DNA of 64,000 nucleotides, from positions 884,798 to 948,797 of the forward strand of contig JANPWX010000055.1 in NCBI GenBank assembly GCA_024734555.1. Direction: 5' to 3'. This DNA comes from Trochalopteron elliotii (Eukaryota; Chordata; Aves; Passeriformes; Leiothrichidae). Below the pieces are notes generated by a model, which saw only the letters and a list, made by a program, of their open reading frames with translations, had not been told where the DNA came from and did no database searches. This document shows positions 1-29,889 of the stretch, piece by piece (position 1 is the first letter of the stretch; the number at the start of each line of letters is the position of its first letter). A program made the position numbers and the translations under genes.

Positions 1-286
1 ATATTATTATGGATATTGCTATTCTTTCCAAGCTGGTATTGTGTGAAAATTGGTAATTCCTCACTGTAGTCCAGACCTTAATGATTCTGATTTTAGTTGC
101 TTTGAAAGAGAAAAAATGAGAGAGGAGAAAATTGAGAGCTAAAGTAGACTGCAGAAAGGTTAAATTAGGGAAGATAATTTATGTATGGTAAGGGTGGGCC
201 CCCATGTTTTTACCCCACCATTGTAAGGGATCTTTATATGTCCTAAGAGGTATCTTATCCTTTAAAATCTATTACATTTTCTTTAG

Positions 287-16547
<16,261 letters not shown>

Positions 16548-16678
16548 CTTCTGTGGAGCACTAACCTGTATCCTGTTGGCAGAGGATGAGATTAAGGAGA
16601 TTCTGCAATAGGATGTCTCTTTCCTGTGGACTGATGACCCCAAAGTGGCATTTGTTGCAATTCCAAGAATCATGTTGT

Positions 16679-16684
16679 AATAAA
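16679..16684 (+). terminator. FERRY3 poly(A) signal
   Basis: A canonical AATAAA lies 132 nt after the FERRY3 stop codon. It is followed by a T/G-rich downstream stretch (TGTTGTCTGT near 16693). It probably ends the short 3' UTR. Confidence 0.65.
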
Positions 16685-19571
16685 AGATAAATGTTGTCTG
16701 TACTTGGCTGGTAGCAGCTGATTTTTGCCTCTTGCTTTGTTTCAGCACAGGATTGATGATAAATTCCTCACCATCTGAAAGACATTCAATATAACTTGTA
16801 TGAGATATGCAGAAATATATAGGTAATTCTCATACATAGGTGGTAGTAGTAATAAGAGCTTATGCTAGGAATGGGGTCTTCTGGCTTCTACAAACATTTT
16901 CTGAATTTTCTCAGTGACTTTTAAAATAATATGGAGCACATCAGGTGTTTCCTTAGAATAACCAATGGAATTTGTCATAGTGACCATGGTGATTTCACTG
17001 CTACAAAGTGAAAGACTTGAATCAAACATTTACCCTGTTACATTTTGTAGATTGTGGAAGTGTTAAAAAAAATCTAAGTAATATACACTTGTGACAATAA
17101 TTAGAAATTTTAAAGTATTATTTCTTCCTTTTTTTTTCCCCACTGTCTTTGCTTTTTGCTTTATTTCCAAACTTCACATTGTCAAGTTTATCATATGAAC
17201 AGCTTCATAGGAGCACTAAAGTGTTCTGGACCCTGTTATACAGACAAAATTTGCTGCTTATTAATTTTTAACATTTTATGACTAATCAGAAATGCCAGGG
17301 AGACAGCTCAAGATGTAGCTATGAAATTTCTTGGGACAAACTTGAATCCAGTCAAAAAAACCCCAACCAAACCACCCCTGCATCCCAGTGATGGGAAATA
17401 AGGGGAGCACTGGGAACTGCTTTTCCCCCATCATGGACAATCTTGAAACTCAGCTGTGGACCCAGGAGCTGGAAGCAGCCCTTCCATGGCCATAGGGAAA
17501 GTCCTGTCTGGACTGGGATTCTTGGGGTTGCCAAACCACAGAGGTCACAGCAAAGCAGCTGTGGGGGTGAGGGTTCCAGGTGGTGGGATTTCCAAATCCA
17601 CAGTTCTGCTGTGTGGGAATCATGGGGATCCTGGCAGACCTGGCTTTGAATCAGAAACCTCTTCCTATGTACTGCTGAAATTCTGCACTGGAAACTGGAG
17701 AACTTGGATGCCAATTAAAACCCAATTTATTCTCTGTCTTCATAGGGATTTTTTAAAAATGTGATTTAGCTTAATAAATGCAAAGATTGGAAAGTTCTGT
17801 TTTGGGGAAGCTGCATAATTTAAAATTCTCACGGAGAACCAAAGGAATATTCACCACTTCATGATGATTATAAAGTCACTGTGTAATTAACAGACAGCTC
17901 AGTATTTTTATCAAGTCTTGCATGCTGCAGGAAGCCATGTAAGTGACCCAGCAAACATCTCTTGCTGAACTGTCAAATACTTTCTTTTCCTCTGCCAGCA
18001 GCTTCTAAAGAAGAATCATGCAAGTAATGTGACCTAATTTGGTGTTATAGAAAAGAAGGATGTAAATTCCTCTAGAAGGAACTGGATTAATCCTGTTACA
18101 GCTCATTTTACATTGCTGGCCTTAAACTGAAATCAAACTCTGGTCCCAGAAAAGCAAGAGCTCTAACACTATTCTGTCTGGGAAAGGTGTGGCAGCAGAA
18201 CTGTTCCTTTTTAGAAGTCGTAAGGTTTATCTGTGTGTGAAAAAGATCTTTGTTACCTGCTTATATTAGTTTATATTTTCCTTCAGTCACTAAATCTACC
18301 AACAAGGAACACCAACAATTCTTGGGCAAATATCTTGCTTATACTTCTATACTCTCAGGTAATAAAAATTACGTCTGGTATTTTTGCCAAAGCATGAAGA
18401 CTCCATTTAATTTAGAAGCACTTGGGTGAAACTGCCACTAATTTCTAGGAAAATAACTCAGCTTTTTGCCTTTTATTTTTGAAATGTTTGTTCTCAGTCC
18501 TCAGCAGATTGCATCTAAACTTGTCATTAGATGAACCAGTTGGTCTTTGATATTGAAATGGACAAACAAGCTCTAGTGATGAGGTGTTGGAAAGTCGAAG
18601 TGGAAGGAATGTTATGGGAAAACCATAAATTCTGCTTGCTGAAGTGTTACCCTTGTAAATGCTGAATAAGCTTGCCAAAGGGAATCTTTGTCTGGAGGAG
18701 CCATGACAGAGCATTTAATATTCCCATTTTTCATACCCGTTCTCAAGGAAGTGGTGCTAACAGCAGATTTTTAGCTGTCTTTGGAGAAAAGCAGCATATA
18801 GAGATGGGCTGACCTAAACTGTACTTTCTGTTTGGTCTGTGTCTGACAGCTGTAGAATACAGGCTGCAGTTTATGGCTGCAAAGCCACCATAGAAATTCT
18901 GTTTCAGTCATGAAAAGCTATTCAAGATTAAGAGGAAAATGACCTAATAGCCATGAGGTTTTCTATTTGTATATGCAGTGTAGATTCCTTGACAGTATTT
19001 AATGCCTTGAAAATGTCGTGTAAAATTATACCCATGGCTTAAATCACATAAAAAATTCTTGCCACTGGGAGAGGTGAGGATCAAATGCCATTGTTTAGCT
19101 TTTTAAACTTGCTTGTAGTGATTACTGTAAACTGCAGGTGCCCTTTACAGAGTCTGAACTGAGGTTATTGCAAGGAAAGAAAAAAAGAAGGCCAAGAGTC
19201 TGAATTTGTCATGGATACAACTTAGTGCTCTTCACCTCTTGTTACCAGCTCTGCAACCTGTGTCTATTTGCTTCTGTGGGAGCTGGTGACAAACAGGAAG
19301 AGAATGCAGGCAGTTAAACACATGCACAGACCTTGTCCTGGCCAGGTGCCTCTTCCCTGCTGCAATGCCAGAAATGTCACTGTTAGAAGGTGGCACTGCC
19401 CAGACAAGTGGGAGTTGTACACAACGTCCTTCCTTCTGCAGTAGTTTAATCTGGACAGCAAAATCTTAATGATGAAAGAGTTATTTTATAACTTTTCCTG
19501 TTGTATGAGAGGTGAATGAAGGCACAAAAAGGTAATTATGGAGAGGGGATATAATGTAAGGGAGGAAATTA

Positions 19572-19625
19572 TCATGGAATGGTTTTGGTTGGAAGGAGGC
19601 TTTAAAGAACATCCAGTTCCATCTG
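19572..19625 (-). mobile_element. CR1 3' tail remnant
   Basis: ATCATGGAATGGTTTTGGTTGGAAGG followed by a degraded ATCCAGTTCCATC. Only the last ~50 bp of a CR1 remain. Confidence 0.55.
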
Positions 19626-22600
19626 AGAGGATTGAGATTGCACATTCTAACCCATTTCTGGTATTTCTGTGAGTTTAAAAGTTGATCAGTTTATTGCATC
19701 TCTACCTCATTTTCCCCTCATTAGCAGAAAGTTTAATTTATGCTTGTGTAGTATTTTGAGCATTAGTCTTTCATGCCTCATTTACTGTTATTTTTTGCCA
19801 GTGCTACACCCAAAAATACAGAGCTATTCCCTGGTATTCACACCAGGTCAGCTGTGTAAAGAGATGCCTGTCCTCTTCTTGTATCTTGGCCTCATGGAGC
19901 TCTCAGGACTGACCATGAGTGCTGCATAAAAATAAATGTATTACTTCATACTATATACTGGATGGATAGAAGTCAGTAGCAATCACAGGACTGTTGTCCT
20001 ATGGGACCACAGAATTAAAATAATATGTTGTTATTATTATGTATAATGACAAACAGTTTTATTTCTGATTGCATAAGCTGAAGGGCTTGATTTTATGATA
20101 TAATAGCATTTAAACACTAAGGTGTAATCTTACCCAACATTTAGAAGCAAGTTCTTTTGAAGATTATTCCTTCAAGGTTAGGCCAGATTCTGGTTAAATT
20201 ATGGTGATCTGTAGTTCTTTATTTCCTTTCCCACTTCTGTCAGAATGACCTGCAAAGAGAATAAAACAATGTTCACCCTTTATAATAAAGGCTCCAAAAG
20301 AGAAAAGCCATGGAATGAATCAACTTAGGATGTGAAGTCAGTGTTGCAAGCTCTGCCAAGTGCAGCTTGGAGAAGATGAGACAGCTTGAGCAAGCAAAAC
20401 TTCCTCTGGGCACGCACTTTCCACATGACATATGTTTTTAATTTGTGGACTTCAGTTTGTGATGCTCAGTTCTGATCTCATTGGTGAGTTTCTCTGCTTT
20501 CAGAACAGACACAGAGCAGTATTTTCAACCAGCCCTGTGAAGGGCTGAGAAAAGGTGGAAAAATGTTCTCTGCTGGAATAATTACCAATATCCATAGGAG
20601 AAAGAAGTCACTGAACTAAACAAGGTTATTGTGTCATGTTTGTAACACACACAGAAATATGAAGTATCTAGTATCAAATATTCTAGATAACATAGAAAAA
20701 CCTGAAGATCAGTGTTAAATCATGCAAGCACTCTGCATGGACTAGCACACAATGATGTGCTATATCTCACTTCTCAGAGGAGCCATGGTTGGGACTGGCA
20801 TCTTCCTGATGACTGTTGCAGTTCATGATTTCTTCTAAATCTTCACTCCAGTCACTGAGAATGCAGCAAAAAATACCATGATAGAAAAGGTACCAACCTT
20901 GTGCAGTCTGTGGCCCGCAGGATGTGATGTTAGTTTTGACTGTCATCTTGTTTTTATTTTGGCATTCACCTTCTGCTCTGTGTGTTGTTTGTGTCAATTC
21001 TATGTCTCGTGTCAAAATCAAGTTTACTGAGTTGCTCCAAAATTACAGAGATGTAACTGAGAGCAGAATTTGGCCTTGTGTGCTCTTCCAAGGGTGCTAA
21101 GTTTGAAGAGATACACACAGAGCAACACTGGCTAAACGGCAACTGAAGGGGAATATGAAAACCATCTGTAAATATTTAAAGGATGCAAAGACTAAAGAGG
21201 AGGCGGGTTTGGACTGCATGTTCCAGTAAGAGTTTCAACTTAACTAACAGGGATAAAACTAACAATGGGAAATAGGGAAGATTTAGAGAAGCAGTATTTC
21301 TGAAAACTTAGAAATCAGTCTCGGTGTACAAATATTTCTCTGAGAATGAAGTGATAGCCACTGTGTCATTTCCAAGATAACAGGAGGACACAGCTATACC
21401 TTTGTGGTATAAAGTACTCTTAAGCTGCCTGAGAGATGCAAGACAGGGCTTTATGTCTGCCTTTCTGTTTGGTCAGCAGAAATGGGTTGATTTCTCCCTC
21501 CCTCTGTTCCATCTTTGGGAAGCACATGGATGACCATCTGGGTCCAGACAGGTGTGCTTCATCTCCAGTTGGCTTAATAAATTGATTGATTTTATATATG
21601 CAGAAAGGAGGATCCCATGGAGAAAAACTCTACATTCCTTCAAGAGGTTCCTACCTTCCCTGAAAGACAAAGCCTTGGGGGAAGAAATCCTTAAGTTAAA
21701 TTAATTCAGGTTGAGATGAAGGGGAAAGAGAATCATATGCTCCAAGGCACTATCAGTTCTTTCCTAATGGGCATTTCTAATGGCTCACTCTTAACAGTGC
21801 CAAATATCATCAGAGCATCTTTGAGATCCAGTGGTTTCAACAGGAGTTCAAGGCCCTTGGTTCCAGGCAGGAACAGACCCCGTACATATCAATTTAGGAG
21901 TATCTTGAACTGGGGAGTTACCAGAGTTGAAGCTGGTTTGGTTGTCTCCCAAAAGTCTTATTTTAAGCTCCTTAAACTGAACCATAACAGCTCCTGCCTG
22001 GCATAAATTATAATCCTCCAAAATGCTCTGTACTCTCTCATGCTAGTCATTTATAGTGACTGTTTCAACTCTGTTCCAAAGAGCAGTTTTAAATCCCAGC
22101 AGAAATAGCCTGACCCCACAAACAGGGGCTGCTTCCTTCCGCCACTCCTCATGTGTGCAGCACCCAAGTTATCAGAGTGCTCCCTGCCTATTCCCACAGC
22201 GGAAATCCCACCAGCACAGGCCAGCCAAGCCTCCCTTTTTGAGAAATGAATCTCTCTCCCTGCTCACCAATCAAAGATGGAAATTGCAGCAGGTCATTGG
22301 CAGGAGCTTGGCCCCAAGCTTGACCAGCTACACAAGAGGATGTGAGTGCTTCTGTTGAGTAGTTGTTTGGAAACCGCTGCCTGACCACCAGTTGTTATCT
22401 TGGATGTGTTTTTAGCCATTTTGGGCACTTCTCCCTGCCCATTGGAAGTGGTTCTTTCTTTCAAGCAGTCCATAAATTACGAGCAAGTCACACAAACTGG
22501 TGTTGCTACAGGCAAAATGGCACACACCACATTTATATCTTGCTTTTGCTTACAGTGGGAAATCTTTTGCTGCAAGAGGACAACATTTTCTAGTTTTCCT

Positions 22601-22669
22601 TCTCCCCATGATTACTTTACAGCAGGTAGATATTTATGGATGAGGACAATCAGCCCCTTTGCCTGGCTG

Positions 22670-23160
22670 TGAGACCCAGCAGGTGAGTCAGCACCTCCTG
22701 ATGGCAGAGAAGTGGTGTCACCCAGGGGTCTGTAATGGGACCAAGTCATTTCTGATGTCTCCATCAATGACATGGACAGTGGGAACCATTGCACACTCAG
22801 CAAGTTTGCAGATGACACCAAGCTGAGAATGCAGTGACACACCTGAAGGACAGGATGCCATCCAGAGGGACCTGGACAAGCTCAAGAAATGGCCCAGCTC
22901 TGGGGGCCCCAGCACAGGAAGAACATGGAGCTGTGGGAGCCAGTGCAGAGGAGGGACCGAGGTGGTAAGAGGTTGCCCAGAGAGGCACAGGTTACCCAGA
23001 GAGGTGGATGATGCCCCATCTCTGGAAACATTCAATGTCAGGCTGGGCAGGGCTCTGAGCAACCTGATCTGTTGAAGTTCTCCCTGCTCATTGCAGGGGG
23101 GGTTGGGCTACGTGGCCTTTAAAGGTCACTTCCAGCCCAAATGATTTTATGATTCCATGA
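22670..23160 (+). mobile_element. CR1 fragment with reverse-transcriptase remnant
   Basis: Contains the CR1 RT active-site segment FADDTKL (codons 22805-22825), preceded by SINDMDSGN-like codons. Then come QRDLDKLKKW-like codons and a jump by internal deletion into the 3' UTR. It ends CCAAATGATTTTATGATTCC. Broken by stops and frameshifts; not functional. Confidence 0.85.
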
Positions 23161-23987
23161 AAAAGGCATCAAGAATTTGGAAGGGCAGGCTCTGTACAAT
23201 ACATGGTGGAGCCATGTCTTTTTTGTATTTTCTTCTATTTACTCGTGATGCTGTCACAAGTAGCTCTTTAGAGAAGCATTGTGCCCATTAATAACTGCCC
23301 TGCTGGGTCACCTACTTCTGCCTAATCCATCTTAATTTTTATAGCGGAGTCATACACAGTCAGACCTGACAGACACACAAACAAAGGGTGGAAAACATAA
23401 AGCAGTCAAAGAGAGGTAAAGATGGGCCAAGCTGGAGTGGTGTAAGACCCTTTAACTTCCTGTTTGTGTCAGGAAGACTTTAATATAAAGTACAGCAACC
23501 TGGGACCTATTAACATGCACTCCTGCAGCCAGTCCTTAAACTGGCTCCTCGAGGTGGAGATTATTGTGTCATGAGCACCATTAATTTTCACAACATTATT
23601 TCCATGAGAGGTTATTACACATTAAATTACAACATTCCCATGCATCCAGGCTTCTTGTAACAGTAGGAGAAATGGTGGGCTGGAGAAGACAGCTGGGTTT
23701 GCACGTGGTCTATGTCAGTTTACTTAAGCAGACTGCTTAATTTTACTGCTGCTGGGGGAATGCAGCAAAAGGTCAGTGCTGAAACTCCACTAAAGTAAGC
23801 TGAGCACACATTCCATCTGCCAACATATGCTCACTCCTTGCTTGATCAAAAAGGAAATTTCAGAGCTCTGCTGCATGCTTTCCTTGACCCTGCTCCACAC
23901 CGCCTGTCCAGTGGGCATCAGACAAACCATTCTCTAATCCTGCGTGGAATACGCATTCTGCTGGAAGGATGCTTGGAATAGCTGCAG

Positions 23988-24005
23988 AGCAGCAGCAGCA
24001 GCAGC
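23988..24005. repeat. Short AGC repeat
   Basis: About six AGC units in non-coding sequence; a minor microsatellite. Confidence 0.7.
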
Positions 24006-25644
24006 ATAATCCTAAACTGGGCCCATGCACAGGGAGAAGTGCAGGACAGCATGGAGAGGGATTTCAGGAGAAGTGTTACATGAATGCATTAAAGGTATGG
24101 GTTTATTTCCCAGTCCTGTGCACCCATCACAACCTGACCCTGTCCAAATGAGACTCATCTTAGCAGGGGAAAAATAAACTCAACACTGTCATTCGGTTCT
24201 TGCATTTTCTTTGCCTGTCTTCTTCAAATGTTTCATCTTCTGGAGTCTGCCTGATCTGGTCAGTGTCAGAGGAGGAAATCTGTACTAACAACATGCACAA
24301 GGAGCTGCACCAACTTAACTGGGCTGTTAAAAATTGCAGAAGTGAAGCTCTTGTAGCTGCAAGAGCTTTTGGGTGATTTAGAACATGCCCTCATAGCATC
24401 ACTTGATAAAAATAAGACTTGGGCTTTTTAATAGAACAAATTACTTAGGCTTTATATTTAACCACGGTCACTGTTAAAGCTATAACTGGTTTTCAGAATA
24501 TTTTAGGAATCTGATCTTGATCTTCCATATGTTAAAAACCATCACAACAAATACCTTACACTGCGGTTCCTGACAAAGAAATAACAAGGTGGCTGCAGCC
24601 TTAAAAAGTGTGCTTTGGACTCAGATTTGCTACTGTTCAGAGTGACTGCTGGAAATTATCATTTCAAGGCAAAGAAGGAGACAGTCTTGAACCATAGAAA
24701 CTCACAATGCATGATTTTTAGAAATCTGCATGATTTCTAAATCTGCATAGAAACCTGCATGATTTTTGTAGAGGGGGTACTGATGTTCTAGTTACTCACA
24801 GCCAGCTCTCCAACAGATCCCAGACTCCCGTGGGAAAAATGGCACCAATATTGAGGTGTCCTCGATGCATTGAAAGAAGAGGATATTTTGATGCAGAAAG
24901 ATGGGCTCCATTCTGAAAACAGGACTTGCAGTCTTTAAAAATAATATGGAATGACCATTGTAATCAACCAGATTAAAACTGCATTTACTCATCTCACATT
25001 GTCTTTGGGCTGTGCCTTGGGGGAAAGATTCAAGTCTATTTAAGTGTATTGTATAGTCATGTATTATGAGGAAAACATCTAAAATCACACACAGAAAAAC
25101 ATGAGTGTAAAAAAATGAGGCTAAAGAAAGAGGTCTTTGCTGGCAGAAAACAAATCCATTTTTTTTAATATTGTATTTTACTATTGTATTTTACCATATA
25201 TGATGACCACATAGACCCAAATCACAATGAACAATAATTTGGAGAGTGGAAACAACATCCTGCATGAATCTGGCAAGCATTTGAGGAAGAATCCATCACT
25301 ACTTCCATATTAGTTTACTTTTCCTAACCTGCAAGTCTGCAGTTGACAACAATAAATTGCAGGAAAAGTTGATACAATGAGGGTAGGGCTGGCATCCAGC
25401 TGGCCCCTGAGAAGCTGAGAAGGAATAATGTATTGACAGGATTCTTGTGCAGCCTGGCATTGAGAAATGCAGAGCCTTGACCCTGGGAATACATTATTCC
25501 TGGCAATAGTCCAAGCTGGGCATTGATTGATTGGGGAGCAGCTTTGCTTTGAGAAGAGGCTGGGGATCATGGTGCAGAGAGCTGAACCCAAATGCGTAGT
25601 TGTAGTAAGGCAGGAGTGCCACAGACTGGGCTGAATTAGCCCAA

Positions 25645-25870
25645 AGGTGGCCAGGAGGTCAAGGGGTGAGGGAAGGGATTATTTCCCATCACTGGCACAT
25701 CTGGTGTGCTATGGTCAGTTCAGGGCATCCTAGCACAGGACACAAGTCAACAGATTGGAGGAAGTCCAGTAGAGAGCCCCAAGGATGCACAGGGAGCATG
25801 TTGAAGGTGTTCAAGGAGAGGCTGAAGGTGTTCTCAGCAGCTTCTGAAGGATCAAGAAACTGCTAAGCTG
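25645..25870 (+). mobile_element. Degraded CR1-like fragment
   Basis: Resembles an internal CR1 part (GTTCAGGGCATCC, GAGGAAGTCCAGTAGAGAGC, CAAGGATG). Heavily diverged, so subfamily and limits are uncertain. Confidence 0.5.
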
Positions 25871-28800
25871 TTTGGAGCATTTTTGACTGAAGGGAAAAAA
25901 AGCTTCTGTTTGCCTTGTAAAGATGCCTTATTGAATAAGGTCCTGCCTATCATCAGGGAAGTAATTCTGTCATCCCTCCGTGGAGAATTCAGAACATTGT
26001 GTCATAAATTCATCCCTTCTTCAAGCACAGATGATGCCAAGAGGGTGCAACCCTAACAGCTCTGTGCAGGAAGAATGCAGGTCCTGTAGAATGAACAGAG
26101 TGCAGTGGGAATGGGAAGAGGGTGGCAGAAGAGGAAAGGAGGAGATGTCAAAAACACAATCCTTTCCATGGAAATTAAACTACAAATCTCAACTGCTTGA
26201 ATGATGAATTACAAGCTTTAGGCCTTCAAGTATTGCCTGCCACGGAGGGAAAAAAAAACAAACCAAAACAAAAACACTTGAAAAACCCAGGAAAAAGTTC
26301 AGATGACTGCACAAAAGGCTTCAGAATTCTCCTTTGAAATATGAGAGAGGATCCTGACCAATGGATGAAGAACCGACATGCAAGAGAAAGTCCTCAACTG
26401 AGCTAATGATGCACAACACAAGGAAGACACAATTACCTGGCAAATGACAGAAATTGCCTTTACCCTTTTATGGTCATTACATCATTTAATCTGAATAGTT
26501 TTATGGTCAGGAATCACACAGAGGTCAGCTGGGCCACTGGACATAATCTCATCACCAACAACAGTAAAAGCACGGAGTTTTTTTGCTTTCCTGCTCAAAA
26601 TATTACTTAAATGTGGCATTTAGCATCAGTAATGAGAAAACTGTGCACGAAACAAACAAACCAAATTAAACATGTCCCTTGTCATTCATCTCTTCTAATA
26701 AATAACACCAGGCAGATCACTGTGTGGGTGGTGGCTGTCACTTCTGTTTTCTTCAGCTCAGCCTTTTACCCTTGGGCTGCCCGCCCTTTTGGAGTGGGAA
26801 CAGCTGAGGAGGTGATGAGAGAAGCAGTGTGGGCCGGTGGGCACATTACCAGGTGGGAAGTCACAGTTTCGCCGTGGAGTCACCACTCTGTTTTCTGACA
26901 GTCATTCCCATTTCTGTGGGACATGGAGAGGGAGACCTGGCCAGCTCAGGAGACAAAGATGGGCATATTTGACTGTCTCTGTACTTGACATACTCTCTCC
27001 AGAGAATGAGCTCAGCATGAATAACCAGTAAACCAAGACCTTTTTCCAAGCAAACTAGGATCCACCTAGTCCTAAATCTTCTAGAATTTTCTGTGGGAGT
27101 AGATCCTTTTTCCCACTTCCCTCCAAAAAGAAAATTGCAGGAAGCTGTTCTGTGATTTTGCTTGCCTGTAAGAAATTGGCCTGTGAAATGTCAGTGAGAG
27201 ATTCCCCTGTAGAGAAATGGGAAGATAATTATTTGAGATGACTGCAAGTTGTTAAATTTACACACTCCTCCTGCCCAGGTGTGTCTGAGTAGCCTAACCA
27301 GGACCTCTGTGTGTGTGACAAAATGGAGGTTCCCTGTTAATATTTTGGTTTCCTCATACTGGTGATCACAAACCATATTTAAGCTGGTCTTGTACAACCT
27401 TTAGGAGTGAGCAGCAGCAATGAGGGGATAGTTTTGGGTCAGAAGTTTGCTTGCTTCAGCCTCCAAGAGCTCATCAGCTGCCAAGGCTCTTAGCCAAGAT
27501 TGCTGTATGTTGTCCTGTTTACTCATTTTGGGGATGTGTGACAACACATCTGCCTCTCAGTGTGACAACATATCTGCCTCTCTGTTGGGTAATGGGAAGA
27601 GAAATAACAAATAGAGTGTGCTATAACTCTTTTTGTCATCCTCCTGCTACCAGAGCTCAGGTTTTCTGCTGATTAATCATCTGTTCTGTGGTCCTATCCA
27701 AATCAGCCTTGATGCCAACAACACCCTCTTCAGTGTTGCCAGTTCTACAGTTTGGTGGAGTCCTTGGGTGTCAATACAGCTCTGCAACCCTTGCCCTGTT
27801 ATTTTTTTCTGATGCTTTCAGGTTGTGATTTCATAAAAGTCCTGGTATCTGTGTTACAAATTTCTCCATGCTGGCCAGCAGACCCCATTAACCTAAAGAT
27901 GATAAGATGGGGCTCCATGGTCATACTTGGGTTTACAGATTTTTATGCAACTTGTCCAGAGTCTGCAACACCTGCCCTGCCATAACAGGCAGATTTATCA
28001 CCTGGAAATCTCCCTTCTTCACTGTCTACCACCACCTGGGATCTTTGCAGGCAAAGTCCATCCTTCTGTGTTTGAATGAAGGATTGCGCTTTCCAGGCAT
28101 TAAAACAGGGAGGGACTTCTAACAGATTTGAAAATGGAACTTAGGGCCCTAAGTCATCACACATTTTTTGAAAGATGTGCTCTGCATCCATATCATGTTA
28201 GTGCTCAGCTGCAGGACTTTTCTTAGACTATCTGAAAGTGGATATGAACTGCTGTGCTCCAAAGAGGGGTTATTTTAATATTGTGCTGAAATACTGACAA
28301 TGAAAATTTGTTGCTTTAGTTAGGCAGTGAGCACTGTCACCCCGGGTCTTAAGAGTTCAAGTAAGCAGAGTTTGATTGCTGAAGTAAATTTTTACCATTT
28401 TGGAGTTCACAGGGTTTATTTTACTGCAGATGCTGTTGGTGTCTCCCTTCCAAATTTCACTGGGCACATGAAGCCAGGACAACATACTACCTGCAAATCA
28501 GAAGGTTACAGTGTGTTTTCTGGAAACAGACACTTCATGGGCCAAGAGGACGAGTTTAAGCAGAACGAGACACTTTTTAGAGCAAACAAGACTTACCTAA
28601 TTGAATCAGAAGCTCAAGAATTTACGTGGCAGTTCAGATCCTAATACACACAAACTCAGCAACCTGCTGGCCACGGGTCCACCTGGAGAATGGTTCAAGA
28701 CTCATTACAACTCTGATGCAGGATTGCTGAGCAGTACAAGACTGCAGAATGCATTCATCTCCCAGCTGCACAAACTTGGTCTGGGGCCAGACGCCAGGAC

Positions 28801-29724
28801 TTCTGGTCTTAAGAGGACCAGGTGTCCCAGTGAAATCACAAATTTTTGCTATTTGGTTTGGTTTACAGATCAGGCAAGAAAAGTCCTGAATTTTTGCAAG
28901 CAAGTAATCTGTGTACCCTTTCCGTACAGAATGCTCTCAGATGGACTTGCTCAGCAGGAAACTGCTGGAGCAAACCTGTCCCCTGGGTCACCACAGCCCT
29001 CAGCAGTCACTTTCCAGCTGGACTGACTAAGCAACAAAGCAATGCACCCCATAGACTTGTCAGAAATTATCTTTTTTTGTTTTCTTGTTTTGTGTTTGAC
29101 CATTTAGTTTTACTTCCAGGATCAAGGGTACTGGGATGAGACATGGTACATCCCACAAAGTGTTTCTTTAATGTGTGCCATCAGGACACCTTGTGAGGAA
29201 TCTGCAGTGGCAGACATGCTAGCAAAAGTTAGAGGAGCTCATTTAGCCCATGGTTTGTCTTTGCTCTGAGAAATCTGATCAATGAGACACAAAGATGCAA
29301 AGGTGATTAAAGCTGAGGATGGAAATCCAGCTTTGCACCCATTACACTGGAAAAGTTCTCTAGGGGGAAAAATAAACAGGAAAGAAAATATTACAATGCA
29401 TGTTTTTACAGACAGCGATGGCTCTGAGATCAGGCAGTGTTGCCAGGAGTCACATGCATTGGGACTGGGCAGGTTTCAGACTGCAGCATAAGGAAAACTG
29501 GGAGATCAGTGCTCCATGCTTGGGACCCTGGCCTTTGCTTCCCAGTGATGCTGGCCTCTCATGAAGACTGCAGCTATGATAAGAGAGTGTAAAATACTAC
29601 TATTATTCCTTCCTAAAAATTAAATATGTGCTTTGCATAGATGAAAAATCATCAGATAAAGTAGAAAGCAGGAGAGAAAAGGATCTGAGGATGTTCTTTG
29701 TCAGCAAAAGTTATCCTTCCTTTG

Positions 29725-29889
29725 GCCACCACTCCAAGCCTCCCGGAGTTCAGGGAGTGTTTGGACAGGGCTCCAAGGCACAGGGTGGGATTGTTGGGGT
29801 GTCCTGTGCAGAGACAGGTGTTGGACTTACATGATCCTAGTGGGTCCATTCTAGCTCAGGTTATTCTGTAATTCTGTGATTCTGTGATA
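29725..29889 (+). mobile_element. CR1 3' fragment, third subfamily
   Basis: GTTTGGACAGGGCTCCAAGG, CACAGGGTGGGATTGTTGGG, then ATGATCCTAGTGGGTCC, ending in a short tandem ATTCTGT(GATTCTGTGAT) tail. The copy at 55695 is of the same type. Confidence 0.75.

Noticed and set aside
28327..29026. Open frames of 105 and 141 codons between FERRY3 and FGF6
   Set aside because: No recognised domain, no splice pattern, no promoter or poly(A) signal, and the two frames overlap. Treated as chance.
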